27,554 bases of DNA from S143-63 sp964425855 (GTDB taxonomy: Archaea > Thermoproteota > Thermoprotei_A > Sulfolobales > Acidilobaceae), in assembly GCA_964425855.1 (NCBI GenBank), contig CAYROE010000008.1:1-27554 (forward strand), given 5' to 3'. Under the pieces are notes generated by a model. The model was not told the origin of the DNA. It searched no databases and was given only the letters and a program-made list of their open reading frames with translations. This document shows, one piece after another, positions 7,751-14,973 of the stretch. Made by a program: the position numbers and the translations under genes. Positions within the stretch are counted from its first letter, which is position 1. Every line of letters starts with the position of its first letter.

Positions 7751-9560
7751 CTTTCTTCAACTGCCTCCTGTAGAATTCGAATAGTTCCTGTTCGGTCGTC
7801 GCATCCTCGGGGCTCTTATCTGGTCTCCACCGTATAAACCTTGGGAACCTTATAGAGATTCCTACTCCGGACTTTACCTGTCCGAGGCAACAAGTATGAA
7901 GCGGTGATAATGTTAGCTCTGCTCCTAGGATCTCCGCTACGTAATACGGCTCTATCCATACGTCAGGAGTAATCCTTGAGTCTACTCTTGGATGTTTATG
8001 CGGGATAATATGAGGTTTCAGCATATCCTGCATCTTCTCAAGATCTTCATCAGTGAAGCCTGTTGCAACCTTGCAGACCGTTCTAAAAACGTCTTTCTCC
8101 GGGTTATACGCGGCCATCAGTAGGCTACTGAGCTTCCCGCCCCGTTTTCCTTTTCCATAGAAGGCCCCGACAACAACTAGGTCTACGGTGTCAGTCATCT
8201 CGCTCTTATAGTCTTTCTTAAGCTTGACCCATAGCCATCCTCTAATACCTGCACGATAAATGCTGCCTTCGTGTACCGCCTTTACCATTACTCCTTCTGA
8301 GCCGTCTTCTATTGCTTTTAGGAAAAAGTTCCATAATTCGTCTGGATCACTTGTTTCGATGTATTGGGCTATTGTGAAGGTTTCGCCTGGTTCTATGACT
8401 TCGAGTAGATTTTGTCTCCGGATAGGAAGTATTTTTGCAGTGAGATCCTCTCCGTCTCTGTAGAGGATATCAAAGAGGAATACGGCGACGGGCACCTCTT
8501 TCATTATCTTATGAATGTCGTGTTTCCTCTTTCTCTGCATTAGAACCTGGAATGGCTGTAGCTCAAGAGTATCTGGATCTATGGCTACTATTTCTCCCTC
8601 GAGTATTGCTTCTTCTGCCTTGACGTGTTTTTTCACCATCTCAACTACGTCTGGATACATTCTGGTTATGTTCTCAAGCCTTCTCGAGAAGATCCATATT
8701 TTTTCTGCTTGCTTGTGGATTTGTCCTCTTTCTCCGTCATACTTGTATTCTACTATTGCCCTGCCTCCAACCTTTCGCAGGATCTCATGGGGATCTTTCC
8801 CCCTCTCTGCTAGCATGGGTCTAATTGGTACTCCGACTACTGGGTGTATGTCTTTGAGAGAATCCATTCCTTTCTCTGCTAAGAGCCTCGCGATGTATCC
8901 TAGGTCTGCCCGGAGATTATAGGCCCGCTCAATTATCTCGCGTGCATGGACTCCTCCCCCATAGATCGATGCGAGTGCATCCATTACGGTAGCATCTCCT
9001 ATGCCTACCCTAAGTCTTCCCTCTACAAACCTGACTATGTAGCGTGCCTCTAGGGGCTCCGCATCGCTCAGCAGTCCTGCAAGGAGTCTTAGCTTGAGGT
9101 CGCGGCTGTTCTCTCCTTGTGCATAGGCGATCCTCATCAATGTATTGTATACTCGTGATATGGTTAAGGGCTCGACTTCTTCTTCCATAAACGCTAGAAG
9201 ACCCGCTTGTCTTCCCTTAGTCTTCTCCCTGTACCTAATAGCCAGTTGTTCTGCCACTGCCCCTAGATCGCCTATTCTATGATATAGTTTAACGACCTCG
9301 GACTCTGGTACCTTATAGGCCAGAGCTATTGATTTTATCAGTAGTTTCTCTCCAACACCGAGCTCCGGTATATCTTTCCATTCGGGCCCAAGCTTTCCCT
9401 GTATAAGGTATACTAGCTTGTCTATTACAGTGGGAGGAGTCTTCTTGAATAATTTAACGAGCGTAAGAGTCAACTGTGTTCTACTAGATATCCTCTCCAT
9501 TACGCTGAATGTTCTTGCTACCTCGATAAACGGGAGATCTGACCTGTTATCTTGGCTCAT
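7731..9560 (-). CDS. lig: ATP-dependent DNA ligase (archaeal Lig I type)
   Basis: The enzyme seals nicks during Okazaki-fragment joining and repair by way of a lysine-AMP intermediate. The 609-residue product has the normal archaeal length: an N-terminal DNA-binding domain (1-240), the adenylation domain with EYKYDGERGQ (271-280, nucleophile K273), LEGEIVAID, VAVFLFDILY, EGVMVK and LWVKLKKDY as motifs Ia to V, and a C-terminal OB fold ending with the SIRFPRFIRWRPDKSPEDATT signature. The ATG at 9560 is preceded by GAGGCGGGG. The leader carries two mutually exclusive hairpins (see 9581-9607). It heads the translation-gene run that follows it on the - strand. Confidence 0.97.
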   Translation of the reverse strand: MSQDNRSDLPFIEVARTFSVMERISSRTQLTLTLVKLFKKTPPTVIDKLVYLIQGKLGPEWKDIPELGVGEKLLIKSIALAYKVPESEVVKLYHRIGDLGAVAEQLAIRYREKTKGRQAGLLAFMEEEVEPLTISRVYNTLMRIAYAQGENSRDLKLRLLAGLLSDAEPLEARYIVRFVEGRLRVGIGDATVMDALASIYGGGVHAREIIERAYNLRADLGYIARLLAEKGMDSLKDIHPVVGVPIRPMLAERGKDPHEILRKVGGRAIVEYKYDGERGQIHKQAEKIWIFSRRLENITRMYPDVVEMVKKHVKAEEAILEGEIVAIDPDTLELQPFQVLMQRKRKHDIHKIMKEVPVAVFLFDILYRDGEDLTAKILPIRRQNLLEVIEPGETFTIAQYIETSDPDELWNFFLKAIEDGSEGVMVKAVHEGSIYRAGIRGWLWVKLKKDYKSEMTDTVDLVVVGAFYGKGKRGGKLSSLLMAAYNPEKDVFRTVCKVATGFTDEDLEKMQDMLKPHIIPHKHPRVDSRITPDVWIEPYYVAEILGAELTLSPLHTCCLGQVKSGVGISIRFPRFIRWRPDKSPEDATTEQELFEFYRRQLKKVEEETV

Positions 9561-9580
9561 TTTCCCCGCCTCAGGAGTAG

Positions 9581-9607
9581 TCCTCTATTAGAGGAGCATT
9601 GATGCTC
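9581..9607 (-). promoter_or_regulatory. Overlapping inverted repeats in the ligase leader
   Basis: TCCTCT (9581-9586) pairs with AGAGGA (9590-9595), and GAGCAT (9594-9599) pairs with ATGCTC (9602-9607). The two repeats share bases 9594-9595, so both stems cannot form fully at once. They lie 21-47 nt before the ligase ATG and downstream of a TATA-like TTTATTATT near 9640-9648, so they would be in the 5' leader. They may be an operator or RNA structure; function unknown. Confidence 0.35.
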
Positions 9608-9690
9608 TCAAGACTCTCTTCTAGTATTTCTACCGTTTAATAATAAAGGTGACTAGACTATATTTGCTTGTAACTAGCATATCTAGAGAA

Positions 9691-9774
9691 GGGCTATGAA
9701 GAGACCCGGCAAGGCCGTTAGTGATGCGGGTAAACCCTGGTTACCGAGCCCCACGCATCGTGGTAATAACATAG
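9691..9774 (+). ncRNA. Candidate structured RNA
   Basis: This segment lies between the ligase leader and the next gene's 3' end and folds well. GTGATGCG (9721-9728) pairs with CGCATCGT (9754-9761). Nested inside it, GGTAA (9729-9733) pairs with TTACC (9741-9745) around a 7-nt loop, leaving an 8-nt one-sided bulge (9746-9753). GTTA (9717-9720) can extend to TAAC (9767-9770), or CTATG (9694-9698) can close with CATAG (9770-9774). A TATA-like CTATATTT at 9658-9665 is centred about 27-30 nt before the GGGCTATG start on the + strand, which favours + strand transcription. A second GGTAA (9762-9766) could compete for TTACC. It is not a tRNA, and I cannot assign it to a family. Confidence 0.4.
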
Positions 9775-9776
9775 AG

Positions 9777-10298
9777 TTATCCTTCTTCCTCTGAACCTGT
9801 CTTGTCTTTCCTAGCTTTGTATAGCTGGTATAATAACTCGATTGCATACTTGAGTGTAGCCTTCGATTTAAGTAAGTCCAGTGTAGTTGTAAGATTAGTG
9901 ATCCTGATCTCAGCAACCGATCCATCAGGCTTAGTCCTCACGATAAGAGATGCTCTATCATCTGGCTCTATGCCTTCTCTAGCCTGTTTATCTTGTATTT
10001 CCTCGACAAACGCCTGTAGATACTCTTCTATATCGGAAGGCATGCCGGTCGAAAACTTTGGGACGGCTCTTACATAACCTTCCCCTCTAAATACCTTTGC
10101 AATAAGCTTCTTTCCGATCTTTACGTCCTCGACCTTCTCTGAAGGATTCACTTCCGGCTCTGAATAACCCTGCTCGACTATAGCTAGGAGTGTCTTGAAC
10201 ATCTTGAGTTCTTCTTCAAGTAGGCTTATCTTTTGTTTTATCCACTCTAGTAGCTCGTCCTTAGCAGCATACTCTTCTTTTTCTTTAATAGTGCTCAA
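9777..10298 (-). CDS. Unknown protein with N-terminal coiled coil
   Basis: I do not recognise this 173-residue protein. Residues about 12-45 (ELLEWIKQKISLLEEELK and following) form an amphipathic coiled coil. After an acidic linker comes an alpha/beta region (about 58-170) with strands such as KKLIAKVF, ASLIVRTK and VAEIRITNL and a final helix LLKSKATLKYAIELLYQLYKARK, then an acidic tail. There is no signal peptide or membrane segment. The start is TTG 10298 with no Shine-Dalgarno site; a TATA-like box centred about 24 nt upstream suggests a leaderless message. Three phased repeats lie just beyond that box. Codon use looks like that of its neighbours, so it is probably a native gene. Confidence 0.75.
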   Translation of the reverse strand: MSTIKEKEEYAAKDELLEWIKQKISLLEEELKMFKTLLAIVEQGYSEPEVNPSEKVEDVKIGKKLIAKVFRGEGYVRAVPKFSTGMPSDIEEYLQAFVEEIQDKQAREGIEPDDRASLIVRTKPDGSVAEIRITNLTTTLDLLKSKATLKYAIELLYQLYKARKDKTGSEEEG

Positions 10299-10317
10299 TA
10301 CTTCGACACCCAGAAGA

Positions 10318-10325
10318 AATATTAT
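10318..10325 (-). promoter_or_regulatory. TATA-like box of the 173-residue gene
   Basis: On the - strand this reads ATAATATT, centred about 24 nt before the TTG at 10298. An A-tract of seven (10335-10329 on this strand) lies just upstream. The spacing predicts transcription starting essentially at the start codon. Confidence 0.45.
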
Positions 10326-10345
10326 GTGTTTTTTTGCTTAGACCG

Positions 10346-10374
10346 TAATACCTGCTAATACCTAAGTAATACCT
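10346..10374. repeat. Three phased TAATACCT direct repeats
   Basis: The octamer TAATACCT occurs exactly at 10346-10353, 10356-10363 and 10367-10374, with start-to-start distances of 10 and 11 bp, one helical turn each. The array sits just upstream of the promoter of the 173-residue gene, and the last copy runs into the 3' end of the Trm112-like gene. Same-face spacing is typical of a cooperative protein-binding site; this function is inference. Confidence 0.7.
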
Positions 10375-10765
10375 AGAGTGATCCCGGATCCGGATTCTTC
10401 ATGAGTTCCTTAATATTGTCGGGTATTTTATCTTGGTATTCTTTGAAGAATTTCCGGTAGAGTTTTAGATCTCGATACTTGTCGTCGAGCATTACAGGTA
10501 TCCTGTTAATTATAGGGTACCAGCGTCCACAGCTTGTACATATAATAAGTCCTGTTATTATTCGTTTCCTGGCACACTTCTTGCATTCTTCAATGGATAC
10601 CTCTGAGGCAGGTTTTCTATATAGGCCACAGTAATCCCTACATCGTACTTTTTCTACATCTATAGTTGTATCTTCTTCGACTTCATGTATTGGATATAGC
10701 ACCAGCTTTTCTCCGTATGCCTTGCATACGGGACATGCAAGGACGTCTAGGAAATACCATTTCAT
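10373..10765 (-). CDS. Trm112-like zinc-binding protein
   Basis: The 130-residue protein opens MKWYFLDVLACPVCK and later has CTSCGRWYPIINRIPVML, the two ends of the Trm112-type zinc ribbon; between them are further Cys clusters (CRDYC about 42-46 and CKKC about 60-63). Trm112 is the small activator that stabilises several methyltransferases acting on tRNA, rRNA and release factor. This protein is longer than the minimal form of about 60 residues because of an insert between the Cys pairs and a C-terminal helix. No methyltransferase partner is adjacent. The ATG at 10765 lies 6 nt after the glmM stop, indicating co-transcription. Confidence 0.75.
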   Translation of the reverse strand: MKWYFLDVLACPVCKAYGEKLVLYPIHEVEEDTTIDVEKVRCRDYCGLYRKPASEVSIEECKKCARKRIITGLIICTSCGRWYPIINRIPVMLDDKYRDLKLYRKFFKEYQDKIPDNIKELMKNPDPGSL

Positions 10766-10771
10766 TTCTGG

Positions 10772-12142
10772 CTACCTCTTCTTACATTCATCTACTATAT
10801 TGCGGGCTTTCCTGACAATGTAGTCAACTTTCTCCTTTGTCCGTGCTTCCGCCATTATTCTCACTACGGGTTCTGTTCCGCTAGGCCTTACGAGCAACCA
10901 GAAGTCGTCCCCTATTACTTTTACACCGTCTATCGTGACGAGTCTATACTGCATGAATGCTTCTGCTGTCTTTTCTACTGCGCATAGTGCTTCTTCTCTC
11001 GACGCCGGTATCTTTGTCTTGATCGTATAATAAACTGGTAGTCCGTCGACTAGGGAGGAAAGCTTTGTGTTGTATTCTGCTAGCATTTCTAATAGTAGTG
11101 CTGTCTTCATCGCCCCGTCTCTCACTATTTGATGAGGCGTGTGCATATAGCCTCCGTTCTCTTCGAAGCCGGATATTGCGCCTCCATCTCTGATTATCAT
11201 ATGCGATATTGTGACGCTCCCCACAGGAGTCCATACGACCTCGATCCCCCGGGGCTTTAGATAATCCTCTACTACTATACTACTCGACACACCGGTGTAG
11301 ACGCGTCTCGGGAGCTCTGGATGTTTCTCTGCAACGTAGGCTGATAGGAGTGCCCCGTCCCTGTCTCCCCAGAGTACTCTACCTTTATCGTCTCCCACTA
11401 TCGCTCTGTCAGCGTCTCCGTCATGGCCAATTATGAGGTCTGCTGAGATTTCGCGGAGTAGAGCTATAGCCGGTTTCAGAGTAATAGGTGAGGGCTCTGG
11501 CTCTCTTCCAGGAAATATGGGGTCTAGGTTGCAGTTTAAGCTAGCGTACTTGACGCCGAGGCGTGAAAGTACTTTTGGCGTTACAAGTGAACCTACACTG
11601 TTGGCACAGTCTATTACTACTTTGAATCCGGCTCTTGCAATCTTCTCTTTATCGACCTGTGATACAATGGCTTCTACATAGTTCTCGATGGCATCGGCTC
11701 TAAAGAGTGGATCGATAACGTATGAGCGCCATTCTAGTCTGGAGGCATGGTTCTGGAAGTAGTACGATTCTATTATCTCCTCGTCCTCGTGGGGAATCTC
11801 TACGCCATTCCCGGCTATTACTTTTATACCATTATACTCTGGAGGATTATGGCTTGCAGTTATCATTACCCCTCCGTCAAATCCTAGCGTTTTAACATTG
11901 TATTGGAGACCAGGCGTCGGTATTAAATCAGCATCATAGACCTTTAACCCTTCAGCTAATAGCCCCGATATAATTGCACGTTTAATCATTGCTCCTCCGC
12001 TACGGATATCCCGTCCCACGAGTATCCGAGACCCTTTTCCAAAGTATGCTCCGATTGCTCTTCCCAGTCTCAACGCCATTTCAGGAGTGAGCTTTTCTCC
12101 TATGATTCCTCGAACTCCATCCGTACCGAATAACTTGGCCAT
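10772..12142 (-). CDS. glmM: Phosphoglucosamine mutase / phosphohexomutase
   Basis: This alpha-D-phosphohexomutase interconverts 6-phospho and 1-phospho sugars for nucleotide-sugar and glycan synthesis. The 456-residue length is standard. Visible are KLFGTDGVRG at the start, the phosphoserine loop TASHNP (S97), the metal loop DGDADRA (241-247), the sugar-binding loop GFEENGGYM (325-333) and the phosphate-binding RPSGTEPVVRIM near the C-terminus. Archaeal members often act on glucosamine, glucose and mannose phosphates alike, so the exact substrate cannot be read from sequence. The ATG at 12142 lies 5 nt after the previous gene's stop, with GGGGG upstream. Confidence 0.92.
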   Translation of the reverse strand: MAKLFGTDGVRGIIGEKLTPEMALRLGRAIGAYFGKGSRILVGRDIRSGGAMIKRAIISGLLAEGLKVYDADLIPTPGLQYNVKTLGFDGGVMITASHNPPEYNGIKVIAGNGVEIPHEDEEIIESYYFQNHASRLEWRSYVIDPLFRADAIENYVEAIVSQVDKEKIARAGFKVVIDCANSVGSLVTPKVLSRLGVKYASLNCNLDPIFPGREPEPSPITLKPAIALLREISADLIIGHDGDADRAIVGDDKGRVLWGDRDGALLSAYVAEKHPELPRRVYTGVSSSIVVEDYLKPRGIEVVWTPVGSVTISHMIIRDGGAISGFEENGGYMHTPHQIVRDGAMKTALLLEMLAEYNTKLSSLVDGLPVYYTIKTKIPASREEALCAVEKTAEAFMQYRLVTIDGVKVIGDDFWLLVRPSGTEPVVRIMAEARTKEKVDYIVRKARNIVDECKKR

Positions 12143-12147
12143 GTCCG

Positions 12148-13128
12148 TTACCCCCAGCCAATTAGTCCTCTCTCCCTGGAGATATAGTTAATAGTATCGT
12201 TGATAACACTGTCGAGCTGTTTTTGTCTCTGGATAATGAGTTCTCGCGATGCATCTATTATCTCGTTCTCGTTTACTAGCTTTACCTTGAAAGAGTCCGG
12301 GTCTATTAGATCGAGGCTTCTTAGCTTGAGTTTTATCCCCGTTATATCGTTGGAAACTACGAATCCTGGCATTCTCTTCCTTAAGCTGTCCTCGTCGCAC
12401 CCACACATAAAGTTTAATGGGGCTATAACGATTGTGTCTACGCCCAGCATTTCGCCCGTCGTGAGTGCACCAAGCAGACCGGTCTCCGTCACTATTCTTG
12501 CAGTAGTCGTTGTACCGAGCGCGAATCCCAGTATCATGTCTGCTTGTTCTATCGCCCATGCGAGATACTCGTCTGGTATGTAGGATACGTTGACTCCGTG
12601 AGCCCTTATCTCCTTGGCGATCGTTACTCCTGCGTTCAAGGGATATTTCTTACTGACATATACTTTATGGATCTTGTATCGCAGGCTACCTATTATTCTC
12701 GCCACTGTATGAGTATGGCTCATAACAACAATTACCGCGTCGTGAGGGAGGTTCTCCGCTAACCTACTGCTTATCTGGCTAAATGTTCTGTCACTCAGCG
12801 TGAAGAACCTGGCAGTGACGCTTGCAAATGTTTCGAGCCACTTCTTAAACTCTTTTTTATTTTTTCCACTCATTATCTCCGTGAATTTCCTAATGAGTAG
12901 ACAGATACTACATACGGGTCCTAGAAATGCAGCTTGCCTGCAGGCCGCGGCTATATGCGTGTACCTGTTCTCTAGATTCTTAGGGTTACTCTTGGTGAAA
13001 TATTCGATTATATCTGATACAATTATGTCCGCGAGGTCTAGATAATCATAATATTCTATTTGTGCTATGTACTGGGAGATCCTTGTAGTTATATTCCTGG
13101 TACCTTTAAGGGACAATAGTCCGTGCAC
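12148..13128 (-). CDS. Divergent eIF2B / ribose-1,5-bisphosphate isomerase-like protein
   Basis: The 326-residue product has the two-part plan of the eIF2B alpha/beta/delta family: a helical N-terminal half (1-140) and a Rossmann-like C-terminal half with VIVVMSHTHTVARII, NVSYIPDEYLAWAIEQADMILGFALG and VDTIVIAP. The family's conserved segment after the Asp (usually of the form GADxxxxNGxxxNKxGT) is here ADMILGFALGTTTTARIVTETGLLG, so the Asn-Lys part is lost. It may be a regulatory or scaffold member rather than an isomerase; this is inference. The start is GTG 13128 with a TATA-like ATAATATAAT about 30 nt upstream. It leads the operon with glmM and the Trm112-like gene. Confidence 0.72.
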   Translation of the reverse strand: MHGLLSLKGTRNITTRISQYIAQIEYYDYLDLADIIVSDIIEYFTKSNPKNLENRYTHIAAACRQAAFLGPVCSICLLIRKFTEIMSGKNKKEFKKWLETFASVTARFFTLSDRTFSQISSRLAENLPHDAVIVVMSHTHTVARIIGSLRYKIHKVYVSKKYPLNAGVTIAKEIRAHGVNVSYIPDEYLAWAIEQADMILGFALGTTTTARIVTETGLLGALTTGEMLGVDTIVIAPLNFMCGCDEDSLRKRMPGFVVSNDITGIKLKLRSLDLIDPDSFKVKLVNENEIIDASRELIIQRQKQLDSVINDTINYISRERGLIGWG

Positions 13129-13208
13129 CTTTCATTATTAATGCCAGATGACTATTATATTATTCCCCTAGGAGGAAGGACACAGCTAGAACATGACGAT
13201 GATGCAAT

Positions 13209-13877
13209 ATGATAGTGATAGGCGTCGACGAGGCGGGACGAGGCAGCCTTATTGGTGAACTAATAGTAGCAGCTGTGGCTGTGCCCGTAGATCTCTTAGA
13301 GGATCTGAAGGAGATGGGTGTAAAAGACAGCAAGCTACTCTCCCCGGGGCAGAGAGAGGAACTGTACAGGACTATTAGTAGAAGACTTGTATTCTCTGTG
13401 TCTGCTATTAAGCCGAGGGAAATAGACTATGAGAACATCAATGTATTGACATCTAACGCCCTATACATGAATTTAACAAGAATATTTCATCGTGTTGATC
13501 CTGAAAGTGTTGAGAGAATTGTAGTCGATAAGTTTGGATCAATTCCCAAGATTAAAGTGGCGGTAAGGAAGACGGGTTATCGTGGCAGGATAATAGTTGA
13601 GGAAAAGGCTGATTTTAAGTATCCAGAAGTCGCTGCTGCAAGCATTATTGCTAAGTATGTGAGGGACTCTAGGATCAGGGTACTCTCCTCTCTTTATGGA
13701 GTCCGGGGAAGCGGGTATCCTAGTGATCCTAGGACTATTGAATGGCTCCAAGAGGTACTGGCAAGGGGAAATCCACCACCGGTTATACGGTTTAGCTGGG
13801 GCACGTTAAAAGGGACTGGATACTATGTTAAGAAGAAGAAATCTCCAAGCAATGTTACCCTTGAGGACTTTCTATAA
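13209..13877 (+). CDS. rnhB: Ribonuclease HII
   Basis: RNase HII cuts the RNA strand of RNA-DNA hybrids and removes misincorporated ribonucleotides. In the 222-residue product the catalytic set D7, E8 (in GVDEAGRGS), D107 (VVDKFGS) and D135 (KADFKYPEVAAASIIAK) is complete. The usual GRGPVIGP loop is GRGSLIGE here. The ATG at 13209 is the only start that keeps the first strand. The gene is divergent from the eIF2B-like gene, with 80 bp between them. The C-terminal helix and the basic tail match archaeal RNase HII lengths. Confidence 0.96.
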   Translation: MIVIGVDEAGRGSLIGELIVAAVAVPVDLLEDLKEMGVKDSKLLSPGQREELYRTISRRLVFSVSAIKPREIDYENINVLTSNALYMNLTRIFHRVDPESVERIVVDKFGSIPKIKVAVRKTGYRGRIIVEEKADFKYPEVAAASIIAKYVRDSRIRVLSSLYGVRGSGYPSDPRTIEWLQEVLARGNPPPVIRFSWGTLKGTGYYVKKKKSPSNVTLEDFL

Positions 13878-13906
13878 GGGTGATCCATACTGGCCTATAG
13901 TGATAA

Positions 13907-13914
13907 CATATATT
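13907..13914 (+). promoter_or_regulatory. TATA-like box before trm10
   Basis: CATATATT is centred about 30 nt before the GTG at 13941. This favours that start codon over the TTG at 13923, which would lie upstream of the expected transcription start. Confidence 0.4.
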
Positions 13915-13940
13915 CATCATGTTTGCAGGGAAGGAGACCA

Positions 13941-14960
13941 GTGGCAGAGTCACTTCTTATGCTCCTAGAAAATTATAGTGTTGACGCTATAGGGGCAAGG
14001 TTCCCATTTGAATCGAAGAGGCTTGCGAATTTAGGCTTCCAGTATCTCGGAGTTGAGATGCTCGTACGCGGGTATAATGTGTATGAAGGATCGTATATTG
14101 GGCGTGTTATCTTCTCATGTAGAGGTCATTCAATTATAGCGGGGAAAGGTGATAATCGTGCACACCATATAGTAGCTCCTTCACAGCTATCACGATCCCC
14201 TCCCTATATATCGTATTCAGAGCTCGAAGAAATTGTAGGGTTTCCGCCTAGGCCGTTGTTCGTGATTGACATGGGCTTTCTAAAGATACATACTGACGAG
14301 GAGAAGGCGAGCCTCAAGATTCAGATTGCTATGGCTCTTACCAAAGTAAGAGAATACCTATGGGATAGGCACTTGGCTCTAACTAGTATCTCTCAGGGAG
14401 TGGAGGGCTGGCTTTACGATGTCACCGGGAAGAATAAAATGATTCTCGCACAAGAGAGGCCAGGAGAACTCCTCTGGTCGATGAAAATGGATAAAGTGAT
14501 AATTCTTAGACCAGACGCTGATAGGGATCTTTCCTCCACCGAACTCTTAGAGGCTGACGCTTTCGTGATAGGTGGTATAGTAGACAAGATTCCTAGGCCC
14601 GGTCTAAGCAGGCTACTAGATATGAAGGTGCCCTGGGGCCAGCCTAGGAGGATCTCGTTAAGGGGCTCGATCATAGGTGTTCCAGCCCGTATCAATAGAC
14701 TCGTGGAGATTCTCCTTAGAGCAAGACTCGACTTCCATGGAGACTTAGAGAAGTCCATAGTTTATACTATGACTAGGAGTGATAAAGTGAACAGGTTGTT
14801 CTATGAATTCACTAAGAAGCGTGACCTCATCGAAGGAAGTGACATATGCGAGATATATAGCCTATATAGATGGCTGAATCCTACACTTGACGATATCAGA
14901 ATAGCCCTAAAGAAGGCTAAGATAGATATCAAGCTATTGGAGCCCAAAGAATGCATGTAG
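13941..14960 (+). CDS. trm10: Trm10-family tRNA position-9 methyltransferase
   Basis: Trm10 enzymes use SAM to methylate N1 of purine 9 in tRNA; archaeal members make m1A9, m1G9 or both. The product (339 residues from this start) carries the SPOUT domain with VIILRPDADRDLSSTEL and the family signature ADAFVIGGIVDKIPRPG (about 205-221), then RRISLRGS. The N-terminal 100 residues are the archaeal extension. I choose GTG 13941, which has GGGAAGGAG just upstream and correct TATA spacing; TTG 13923 would add six residues. Base specificity cannot be told from sequence. It lies 63 nt after rnhB and 13 nt before the next gene. Confidence 0.88.
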   Translation: MAESLLMLLENYSVDAIGARFPFESKRLANLGFQYLGVEMLVRGYNVYEGSYIGRVIFSCRGHSIIAGKGDNRAHHIVAPSQLSRSPPYISYSELEEIVGFPPRPLFVIDMGFLKIHTDEEKASLKIQIAMALTKVREYLWDRHLALTSISQGVEGWLYDVTGKNKMILAQERPGELLWSMKMDKVIILRPDADRDLSSTELLEADAFVIGGIVDKIPRPGLSRLLDMKVPWGQPRRISLRGSIIGVPARINRLVEILLRARLDFHGDLEKSIVYTMTRSDKVNRLFYEFTKKRDLIEGSDICEIYSLYRWLNPTLDDIRIALKKAKIDIKLLEPKECM

Positions 14961-14973
14961 CGGTGTGCCGGTT

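Noticed and set aside
9683..9925. 80-residue - strand frame across the RNA candidate
   Set aside because: It mostly overlaps the 173-residue gene in another frame and has no ribosome site or domain.
10346..10374. Remnant CRISPR array
   Set aside because: The repeats are 8 nt with 2-3 nt between them, far too short for CRISPR repeats and spacers.
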